This document shows, in pieces, positions 49,001 to 61,000 of a stretch of DNA of 64,000 nucleotides. Origin of the DNA: Hymenolepis diminuta (Eukaryota > Platyhelminthes > Cestoda > Cyclophyllidea > Hymenolepididae); contig CAADRB010000013.1 in assembly GCA_900708905.1 (NCBI GenBank), positions 2,800,888-2,864,887 of the forward strand, in the 5' to 3' direction. The position numbers were made by a program, and so were the translations under genes. The notes under the pieces are model-generated. The model searched no databases, had not been told where the DNA came from, and saw nothing but the letters and a program-made list of their open reading frames with translations. Every line of letters starts with the position of its first letter. Within the stretch, counting starts at the first letter, position 1.

Positions 49001-52000
49001 CGGCTTAATATTGATTTTATCGATCGATAATCGTGGCGGTGAGGTAGATATTCCTTAGGAAATGTTGTTGAAATATTTCCATCTCTATTGCAGTCCCCTA
49101 TTTAAAATATCGGCGATCCGGTTATTGCGATTAACGCCCCAGAGCGCTGAATTCACTCCTTATTGGAAATGTAATGCTCTTGTGTAGCATACATTATACT
49201 AATTAGTGGAAGCTTAGATCGGAAAAGGTGGAGGTATTTGGTCTTTGAGATTTGAGATTTTTACTTCCTCACTGTTTAGCCAAGCCCAATATGTATTGTT
49301 ATTTACGCTGGCTTTGTTAAGGTTCTTTGAAGTTTATGTCAATTTTGAGGACAGAATTCTGCTATTTGGTGTTTTAACCACCCATGCAATTGGTAAGACT
49401 TAAAACAACCGGATACTTCATGAGATCTTCGGGTATAAAATCTTTGAGAGCTCCAATTACCGTAGGTTTGAGTATTTTAACGAAAATTGTACTTATTGGA
49501 AGTTGTTAAGATCGGCTGATTTGCACTTTCCTGACCTTGTGCTTGAAAAACGATTTCTAAGCTCCTTGATGGCAGAAGAAATTCTAAAAGTGCAATATTG
49601 ACTAGCGGCGCCTATTACGTTTAGTCGAGTTAAAATGAATTCCACAAATATAGAATAAGGAAACCTTGATGGATGGGTCCTCAATTTCGTTGTTATTTTG
49701 TTCTAATTGATGATTCAAACACTCGTAAGTTAGCACTTTCTCTGAATTAGGACATTCCCCTCTACGAAAATGACTTAAACAGGCCTTTACTTAATTTTCT
49801 ATTCAAACTTAAATTGTAATGATTTGGAATTGTCCTTCACCAAACATTTAGTCGTCACTCAGTTAGTTACTAGCTAGTCTTACTATTTCCTCTTTTACTT
49901 GATGTAATATTAAAATAGGGTAATGATAAAAAAAACCAACAAAATGCGAGCCGAATGTAAATTGCCCAATCAGAAAAGGTTTTCGAATTTCTTACCTATT
50001 AATTATAAATCCATTGTTTTGTATTTCCATTGCAGTTTTAATTGAAGCTAAATGCAAATATCTGTTTGTTTATAGTATCCCATCCTAACAAACGAGCATG
50101 CGGCCGTGTTTTACCACCTTCTACCCCTTTTTGTATGCTTTGTACTCGGCCACATTCTCAGACGCGCGTGACTTTTATCCACCTCGTGTTGCCATTCCTC
50201 CGCATTTGTGCTTAGAGCCAGCGTTTCGTCAGCTAAGCCATTTATGTTTGCCTGAGATGACTCAGTGGTCTCGTCACACAGCGAACTCGTGTCTACATTT
50301 ATTGACTCATGCGTGCCGCATGTACTACTTCTTACTCATATAAATAGTATATCAAGCTCGAGTGTTGTATATTTTCGTTATTTGCGGGACGATATTTGAT
50401 CATTCAGTCGATATGGGTGATCATTATGTGCTGAGGAAGTAGGAAAGTTGCTTTGGGAGTATTTTTACTTATAAGCAGTGCATTGAATCCTATGAGTGAC
50501 ATGACTAATGCAATGGATTTTCGATTCAGAATAGGGTACCAATTTGTGGTCATATAGCTCTGATAAGAAGATTTATGCCTATTCAATGCTATATGTCTAC
50601 TTAGTGGTATAATTCACTATTTCGATCATTTTATTATCTTTTCCATAGAATGCGTGTTTATGACCAGTTGGTCGAGGTGGACGGTCAGAATTTGGTTGGA
50701 GTATCGCAGAATTTCGCTGCAACTGTTCTTCGAAACACTGCAGGGACTGTACAGTGAGTCACCTTCATTTATCTACACTCATTACTTCATTCTTTTGCTT
50801 GTTAGATAAGTAAGTTTAATTCCCCGAAGCCTTGCTGCTCTTCATCTCGCACTAGATCAATGCTTATAGGCATTCGTAATGACTGGCGTGACCGCCTTTC
50901 ACTCATAAAAATCAAAGCTTTATAGTTCACCATTCGAAAGTCTGTGTTTCATTGTTCACTTTAATTAAGAAACTCGGCGTTTAGATATTTACCATCTACT
51001 TAAATCAAATAAACCAATGTTATAATTAAAATTATAAATTCAATTAACCTTGCCTAATTCGGTTTATTGATAAATGAATCAAATGAATATTTGATTTTTT
51101 TATTCAATTAACATTCTCTTGAACTGGGTTATTAAGTAATAGCTTAAATAAATGTACAACTTATTATGTCATTTAACTTTCGATAAGGGACCAGTCGAAT
51201 TTATCCGAGGTTGAAAGTGGATAGCAGATGGAGACATTCAAGAAGACCACTTGAGTTGAGTGAAATATTCGATTGAATATTTAAAATATGCTTTATTTGC
51301 CCTATTTTAGTTTCGTAGTGGGACGGGAAAAGTCGGATACTCAGAATTCCATCGTAGCTCTTCTTGAAGCTGATGGTCAAATGACATCGAGTACGTCCAG
51401 TGCCGGTGCTAGGTGAGTTTTTCATTTCTGACTGTAAATTCCTTGTTTTTTCTTTTATTTGACTGCAGAATCTAGTTTAATTATGTGAACTCAACTAAAT
51501 GTACTTTGGGGTCTGAATTTGCATCCTGTTCCATTCGTCAATGTGATGTGAGAAAAGGTTTGCGGTTCAAAGAGATTATCGTTAATCATCTCTATAAGCG
51601 ACCAATTCACGGGTCGTTAATCGTGGATCTAGCTGGAACTCTTGCCCTCGAACCCAATTGACCAAAAATAGAATGCTACAATAATTAATGCTTAGCTTCT
51701 CCACAGGGTAATCCGAGTTGTATAAATTTTTACGATAGAATTTTAAAATCGCTGATTCACTATTTTAGTTAAGTTAGCAAATGTTCATTGAAATATAACC
51801 TTTCGATTATAGTCGTAGCGTATTTCTTAGGGTAGTTAGCATTATTAAAGGAACTTTTATTTTCAAAAGTTATTCATTCACCGTTAAATTGAAACATTAA
51901 TCAATTAACAGGAACCGTCTCAGGACGTCACCTCAAAGGTACTTTATTGAGTTTTCGCATTATAATGTTGCCAATATTCTTAAGTTTGTGCATGTATATG

Positions 52001-55000
52001 CTTGTTTAGTAATAAAGCTAGGATACATTATGCTATTCGGGCAAGTGGATGCATAGCTATAGCTGACAGCAAATGGTTTCGGGAAAGGGTAGGGAAATGT
52101 TTTGCTTTTATACATTTCCAAAAGATCCTTAGGAGAGACTTGTATTAAACCTGATGGCATTCTAGTATGTGGTGTTTAAACTACTCTGTTCCTAAAGCAT
52201 CGGATAGTTGGCCGTTGCGATTGAAAAAGAGTGGTCCCATTGAAGGAGAAATAGATAGCCTTTTCTTTTATTAATATTCGTATATAGTTGGCAGCTTTTA
52301 CTCTTACAACTAATTTGGAGATTATTCCACTATTTAATGGATTTTTTGTTTGTGAAAATTTCCAATTTCTCAATTGGAATTCTCTTACAGGATTAACGGG
52401 TTGGGGAACCGTTTTAATTCTGTGAAATCCTTACTCCAGTACTGAAACCTGTCCGAGATACGAAAAACGTGTTCTGCAATATTTTGTCTAAATAGTATGG
52501 TCATTATGATCTTCCGACCTCGAATCTGTACTTTTAGGTGTTGGACTCTGATGCGAAGTTACTCCGTCACTTAAAAATTCTATGAGCATGGTAGTCCAAA
52601 CCCCCTGGGGAAAAGGTAAAAGTAGTTTTTGTTCAGCAACTTCTCCTCTCCGTCGTTTTATTTTGAAAACATTCTGTGGATACTTTAGATATTTGGATTG
52701 ATATGGTACCTTATGAGCTAATAATAGTGAGCACGTGCGAAGCTGTCAAGTTATGAAAATGAGGGTATGCCCAAACTCCCTGAAGATAAGTCCTTTCATC
52801 TTGAGCAGAGTTATATCATCCTTAAGCCCATGTTACCACTCTCTTTAGACCCGTTTTTACCGTTATGGTTGGTCATACCATTCCATTAATGTGCCCATTT
52901 TAGAACCTATGATCACTGTCCCAAAATTTAACTTTTATTATTAGTCAAAGTCTTGTTCAGTGCTTATTGAGCTTTTAATTATGATGGTCGGTTTTACCAC
53001 TTTAGCTAGCTTTTGCCTTCCAAAGTTTGATAAAGCGGAATGTTCTTACATGATGTTAAGAATTTTGCCTGAGCTTAACATAGCGCAGATAAGATAGCTA
53101 AATTTTGTAATTTTACTCAGATATATCGAAGTGAAGCGTCGATGAAAAAATGACAGTATTTTCTTTTTTATCAGCGAGTTTGGTCATCTCATTGACCACG
53201 ACGAGTTGCAAAGCTCATGTCTAGGATCATATTTCTGCTCGAAGGGAGAAGTTATTTCGTTATTATTAGTCAATTTGTATTTGATTAAATAAGAAACACT
53301 TTTAAATTCCCTGTCGTTTGAAATTATTTCATTAAACTCTTATTGAGAATTGAATTGCATAGACCCGCGAAGTTTCTGACCATGTAGTTGATAGATGGCA
53401 ATGCAAACAGGAACGTGGGCAATTTCTTTAGTCTATCCGACTATATATTTACATCAAGATATAAGTTTCCTATGATATGAACAAACTTATAACAATTCAC
53501 AATCTAACACATTACTAACGCTTTTTATACCTTACTCTTTACCCGTCTTTTCCAATTGGATCCTAGCACCCCATTCTTCCCCTATCCAGAAGTGTCACTA
53601 TTGTGGGATCGACAAACCTAGACTTAGGACAGAAGATCTGGACAACAGCTCCTTTGATCATCTCTATGTTTTAATATTCTGGAACTTGAGATTTAGGATC
53701 CCCTTATCGTATTTGTTGAATTGTCAAGTGTCTGAAAAGCGTTGGCTCTCTGCTTCAAGTTCTTGCTCATTTAAATTTCAGGTATATGCTCGCTTGTACT
53801 ATTTACTATTTCAATCAGTTATGTAGGGTGATTGAAAAATAATTTCCTGTAAGGTAAGGGCCTGCAAACGATCAAATATTCAAGAATTTTTCACTTTATC
53901 GGCTATTCGTAAGTCAGTTTCCAAGTGCAACTTGGTGATAGATTATTACAGAAATATAAGCTAAGTTTGTTGTTAAGACAGCCAAAGAATTTCAGGCTAA
54001 AATCAAGGTTGCAAGGTCCTATAATGGAGACTCTAGTTACCTAAGCAACTACGTCTGTGCTTATGTGTGCTCTTGAGCTACTCAAATATTTTAAAATCAA
54101 CTAAATTGCACTTCATTTATTTTTTCAAGTGTTTTCAAAATGTACAAATTTTTTCTTTGTTATTCCTAATTCTAAATGCCCCCCGTTGCTCGTATGTACC
54201 AGAAGTGGATGATTCATCAAGAAGTGCGGAGTGGGGTTGGGGGGCTCGCGATTTTTTTCAACGCTATGTCCGAAAATGAAATCACTGTGTAAACCACTTA
54301 CTCTAACCATTCCTTTTTCTACTCATTCAGCTCCGATGTAAATGAAGGGAACATAGAAGCAGCTTCACGGGCCCTGGTAAGTAAAGACTTCATTTTAAAT
54401 CATGTTTGATCTTGAATATTTATGTATATTGGCTTAAACGAATAATTCGAGCAATGGTACATCAAACGCTTTAACTTTTTAGCATGTGTCGACTCGTCCG
54501 AGTTATTCATTTCAACTGTCTTGTGTTGTCAAATGAAAATCTAGGGTACTAACCGAAGAATCAGCAAGGTTTTTAAATTTACCTTACTAATGTATAAAGT
54601 TCGAGAGATATGCTTTGCGCCTGTTGTTTTATCTGCTAATGTGACATCAAAATGCTAGAGACACCTCTCTGTAATAAGGACCCATAGGAGATTGGGAAAA
54701 CACCGCAACTGTCTGATTGGAAATTCTCTTTCAAGTATGCCCTCAATTTGACAAATTTGTATCCAGATGTGCGTATATCGTCCAACCTCATCAGTATAGT
54801 TCATTTTTCTCTTTGATGCATGCTCACTTGAACAAAATCTGCATTTGCTTTAAGCATTTGATTGGTTTTTTTCTAGGCCAAAGTCTCTAAACTGTCTTTG
54901 CTCCTACTTTTGGTCTGCTATTTTTTCTCAAATAGAGCGGTGAAGCCCAACTCTCTACATTTAAGGTGAAGGAGACTAGTTTCGATGAGAGAAAGGAGAC

Positions 55001-58000
55001 ATTAAGGTCATAGACTGGACTGCATGTTACGCATGAGTTCTTCAATCAATCGATCATTTACAAGGCCGTAAACAAATATTCTGATTCTACCTTAATCCCT
55101 GTATACCTACGATATAGAGTGTTGTATTTTAAATTTCCTAACTGCTCGGTAACTCCATTCTCAAATGACTAAGATTTAAGTTGTGTATGGACTGTTCAAT
55201 CAAGGTCATGGCCTTAGCCCACTTGAAACTCGTAATTGTTGAGTAAGTGCGTGTTGCTTTGACAGTAGAGGATTTCCTTTTGTCTGCAAGCGGGATTTCA
55301 ACAAATTTCCGTTTGACGTTGGCTACGAAACACCTCCAGTGTAAACTGTTCTATCTTCTTTAATTCCACTGTTTATAATTATTCGTTCGAAATGTTTTTC
55401 TAAATACTTCGATTTTGGCTAATTTAACAAGTACTCGGAATTTCAATTATAGGCAGTTTATTGGTTAAGAATTCGATCTTCTAATGGAATCCTTCATGTG
55501 CTAGTATGATATGTCATGAAAGGTGCGCACAACTTAATTGATACCTCAGCTCTAAGGGAAGATTTCCTCTTTATTCCTAATATTACATGCTGGAGTGTTA
55601 TAACCATGAAATATGGAAGGAAATTTTATGGACGGATTGTCTTTTACCATGCAGGTTCGTGTTAATGATTGTAGTAAAGTGTCAGGATCCTTCTGATAGC
55701 TGTATGTTCCACGTCCCTGCATCGATAAATTTTAGGCATCGGCATTTCTGGAGATCTGCTCAAATTCAGTCATCTCGAGTTGACTTCCATTAAACCTGAA
55801 AACAGTCTTTATTTCTCAAACCGAACTTAGTCGCTTCAGAAATCTCCTTGCTCCTTTATTTTATTCATCAAGTCATTCATCTATAGAGTGGTCTTACCAA
55901 CCATTTTCCTTGTTGAATGTTAGTTTTATTATCTGTGTTTCACTTATAAATCAAATTCGAAAGTGTATTTTTCCAAAGTTGTGATAACTATTTATTATTT
56001 TCGTAAAATATACCTTTTTTCCAGAATATTTCCAACAATGACAATGGAGAGGCACTAAGGAAACTCCTTGAAGATGCGTCCTTAGCAGCAGCCAAAGCAA
56101 ATCTGTCTGACGATGAAGACATCAACATTGAATGCGATGATGAAGAAGAATACAACGACATCGACGTGGATGATGGTCTTTCAACCTCCGATGAGGCCTT
56201 CCTAAACACTCCCACCTCCACAAATGCCACCGAGACTGAGGAAGAAGATAAGACCCTTCGACAGAGTACTGATGATGTAGACGGCAGTGGTAGAAACACC
56301 AGTGTGAAAAATACTCCATCGTCTTCCTCCTTTGATACCGGCCTGATGTCATCTTCATCTCTTGGTGATACGAGTTCCTCACATCATGGAAGGCATAATC
56401 ATCCTGGTCAAGTGATCTTGACTGTATTGCAGGGAATGGAAAGTGGAGAGAGAAAGGAGAGTTCTGAAGAAGACCTAGGATTGGGACTTCTATCAGAGAA
56501 TGATAGAGCAAGGCTGAAATGTGCAATTCCTAGAAGCGTAATTCCATTGGTATTCTGTCTAGCTCGAGATCTGATTGCTTCTGAAGCGCAGATCAAAAGG
56601 CTGAGATCCAGAGTTCGACGACTTGGTCAGAGGGTGAGTGATTTGCTACATATTTAAGCCATGTTTCTCTCAAATATGCAATAGAATTTCTAAAGATGGT
56701 CAGAAATTATATCCAATGTAACCTTTTTAAAGTTATTATTCATCTAGTTTTAATTCGGAATTTGGCGTGTGAAGCCTTTTTTAATATTTCTTCTCCCAGT
56801 GATTTTTCATTCTATCCTGAAATTTGTTTGAAGTTATGCCGGCTTTTGCTAACTACTGAATTTTAGGGAATTATTTGAAATTGTTAGTTAAATGTTTCTT
56901 CGCACATTAATTAGATATTAAAAAGATGGAATTGATAAATCGCAGACTGATTTTTCATCTGAATTATAGATATAAAGTATTTATAATTTACCCTTGGTCC
57001 GTCGGAACATGAAGTAATGGACCTTTTTCATGGATTTGTTATAGCTTGAGGCAACTTTAATATCGATATAAATCAGTCTTTACCGTCCTTTCAACGCGAA
57101 CATCGAAGGATGACATTTAATAGGACTGACTACTGATCGAACACTGGTGAGTCCTGTTAACTTGAAAGTCGTCATGTCTGATGCATCAAGCGTGTAAAGA
57201 ATAAATTGGTCATGTGAAACCACTCTTCTCGGTTTTTGGCTACTGGATGTGTACTTTAATATAATTATTTCAAATTTAAGGCCGCGCAATGAAATGCAGT
57301 GAAAATATTTTCGTCAGTATGACCTCCAAAACCAAATACTACATTTTAAAGCTTAAAAAAGAATGACGAAATTCAAGCAAGTAATGCTTCGCATAGCTCT
57401 CTCTTCGAAACATTAGGATCTGAAAGATATGTATCTGATTTTCCGATTTGGTAGTTTTTAGCTAAATGGATTTATTAGTTTATAAAACAAGTCACATTCA
57501 CTTACATATTCTAATAGGAATGCTCCATCATGCTAATATATTAAAAAATTTTTACCTATTATAATATCAAAGTAGTAATTTAGCGAATTTCCTTTAAAGC
57601 AATGGGGAAATTTTCTTAATATTGTAGTTTTTGCTTTCCTCTTCTAGGTTCCTAAGTGCTATTTCCTCGATATAGGGTAATTTTTGATCACTTGGTTAAA
57701 CTGAGCGGTTGGGAACTTAACAATTAGGTTATCATTCAGAAATTTATTAAAGTCCATCTTGAATGAACTCTGGTAAGCTCTGCCATGTTAAAGTATCGTT
57801 ATTAGTCTTCTCTACCTGCTCCTAGCCCAAAATATACCGAGATTTAATTAATTTAATCGGTCAAATAGCTCTAATTGACGAGCCTATTAGTCAAAGGGGA
57901 TACGGTTTAGCAGTGGGAATTTTGAATTCCCCGAAAAGAATTCCGGCAACTCTGTTTTGATGTTTTATGAATGAAAGAAGGTGAAACAGGATTAAAGTTT

Positions 58001-61000
58001 CGGTAAGCCAATTATTGATAACTGATTTATTGATTCTTCTATTCAGCTCACCGATCAAGAAGCGGCTGCCGACGAAGCTATTGAAAGGCTGTGTCTCCGT
58101 TGTCACAATCTGGAAACTCGCTTGGCTGAAGCCCAGTCAGCAATGTCTGGTTCTACATCTGGTCTAGATGGCTGTAACGTCGGTGGTAATGACCTCTCTC
58201 CAGCCCACACCCCGACACCTGAAAACGGTGGACGGGGGCGGCTGAGTCCCGTAATGGAACAAGGAGAAGATACTGAAGAGACGGAATGCGAAGAAATGGT
58301 TACTAATGGAATTAAGTCTGAAGATATCAATTCTGGAGATCTGCAGGCGAAGTATTTCTCTCTCATTGAACTCTATGAAGCTGCTCTCAAAAGGTGAATT
58401 CAAGTCGATTATTTAATCTATTCGCAAAATAGTGCTACTTTGATATTATTGCGAGCCTTTAATGCTCCTCTCGGAAGTAAGAACTTTAGCATATTATTAG
58501 TTTAGTTCATTTCTGTTGATTGAAAATCAGTCATCGGAGAGTCATGTTTTTAGTTTTTTTATTTTCTTGCTTTCCCCTTTATTTTCACAGTTTACCTCAC
58601 TTCTGTGTCTTTGTTCATAGACCTATCATTGTGCGATCAAGTTTAATAATCAAATTTCAATGATTTCGTCTCGGAAAGAAGCTATGTTGATAGTTTCTTC
58701 CTTGATTTGATGCAAATCATTGTGATCTGGTGATTTATGTGTTATCATCACACATCAGAACTTTAATACAAATTCCTCTGAGAGATAATAGTTTTATTTT
58801 CTGTTCTTTCAGTTTATTAGCTCCCGATTAGCGTTTTGTCTGAGAATTGGAAATTTTTAAGCACTCGAATGTTGATTTTAAAATATATTTATTACAACTT
58901 AATAAAGAAAGTGTTTTACATGTTGCTAAATACTCATATGGATGGCTTTAGTATTAATCAAGTATCTAGTATGAATGGGCTGTAAATGGATTGTGAAAAT
59001 ATCAAACTTAAAAGATAATAAGGGAAGTTCAGTAGATGGGTATTCGTTAACAGCATAGCAGTCTTTCCATTTTTAACGATACTCATCCAGTGAGAGTTTA
59101 ATGTAACAGTAATTTCGAAGGTAAAGCTGCATTAATTGTTAGAGAAAGTTAGGCTTATAGATATCCCTTTCATTAGAGGGGCTTTTTGTTGTATCCGCTA
59201 GGTAGTGTGCTTTTTCGTTAAAGTCTATTTTGTTGCATATTTCTCCAGCTCTATATGTATCTTTGATTTATTCCCTCGTGTTAATACGGGTATACTGGCA
59301 AAAGTACAGTACATGTAATCCAATTTCCCTAACGTCTTTGCAATCAAACTCTGTGCGCAGTTTAATTAGCTAATATAAACCCAACATATCCAAAGTCCTG
59401 GTTGCCCAATGCGAGACGATGTTTACTTGATTTGTTTTTTTTTGGTGCAGTAAACTGATATACTTTAGCTCTCTTTCGCCATGATAACTGGAAGGGAAAA
59501 TGTTTTTGGAAAATGACCCCCGAACTTGTATTTATTTTTCCTGACCGATTTTATCTTCATAGCCAGCATTATATCCGTTTTTCTCGATTTAGACGTGAAT
59601 CGTAAGTCATTCCTTTGGTGATTTCTCGTATTAGTATCGTTCAAGACAAGATTATGGCGATGCTAACTTGAATGCTTCTTATCTGAAACATCTTTGAGCA
59701 GTTGTGGTATAGCCATTGTGTGGACATCCATTTCATTATTGAAATACCTCTGGTAAACGGTAAACGACTCTTTGATTGATATTCCGAAGAGATGGGAAAC
59801 TGTACTCGATGCATGTCTATAAATAAAAAAATGTCATTTCTTATTTGTGGTAAAGGCTATGTTGTGAATCAGCCAGTTAAGACCTCTCATCTATATTGGC
59901 AAATTCAAAGGCGCGGTGTATATCACTCAAAACTGTCGACTCAAGGGTCACAAGGTCAATACCCCTATATGTACTTAGAGTGATATAGATAGCCAATCGC
60001 AATGGTTAATCGTTTTATTCATTAGGAGCAATAAAGTGGTGATTTCTCATAAAAGCGGCTCCAGGATACCTTCCCACTACCCAAGTCAAGTATTGCTAAC
60101 AATTACCATAACGTGCTTGAGAAGAGATATTTACACTTCTATTCACTTAGTTGTCAATTTCGCGTTAGAGCTTTAAGAAGCGGATCCGTACAAAGATTGA
60201 ATGCTGAATCTCTTAATATCTGGAGTTATTATTTTTATTTATCTTCCTCTATAACATTTGCATGTGAATACTTTGGATAATAGTAGTATTTATTGGAAGA
60301 AATTGGAAGAAGACTGTAATTACAGTCGCATTCAGTGTTCATTTGAGTTCACCTCTCTTTATTTTGTTAGCATTTATCAAAATACCTTAAATATAAAATG
60401 ACTGAAATGCATCTTCCTAATTAGTATAATGCCTTCTTTTAGCCCCCATTTTTATATGTTTTCTCTGTGCTTGGTACCCTTCTTAATAATTATGTGGGAA
60501 CAAATTTTGGCGTTTATGTGCACAAAAACATTTGGATTTGAGTTTTCGTGTTGCGTGTGGATCTGGATCTGTTGACAGAACAAAAGTGGGAACTTGTTTG
60601 TTGTTGTAAAAAGGAGAAACTGTTCTGTGCACAACCAACACTGATTATTATATAAACAAATGGCCAAACAGGGTTTTTTAATCTTAGATGCCTGGTTAAA
60701 GGTCGGTCAGATTAAGCACCTGAAAATTACGGGGACTAGCCGTCGTGGTTTTAGGTTTCCTAGATGTCTGCATCCCCTTCTAGGAAATCATAGGTCACGA
60801 ATTCAATGCTTTTCGGTGCACACCCAAGTGAGCTGAATGGCCGGCCGCACTGGTTAAAGTATGACTAATTATTGGATCACAGAAATCGAGATTTCATAAA
60901 TCCATCCTTCTCTCGATGATGAGTTTTGAACAATTTTAATTTTCGGAGTCGTTATCAATGAATAACAGAGGCTCTTGGTCGTATACCACGAAATAGAAAT

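Noticed and set aside
56122..56526. 134-codon minus-strand frame across neurabin exon 14
   Set aside because: Antisense to a well-supported exon; its composition (Ser, His, Arg runs) mirrors the acidic and Ser-rich coding strand.
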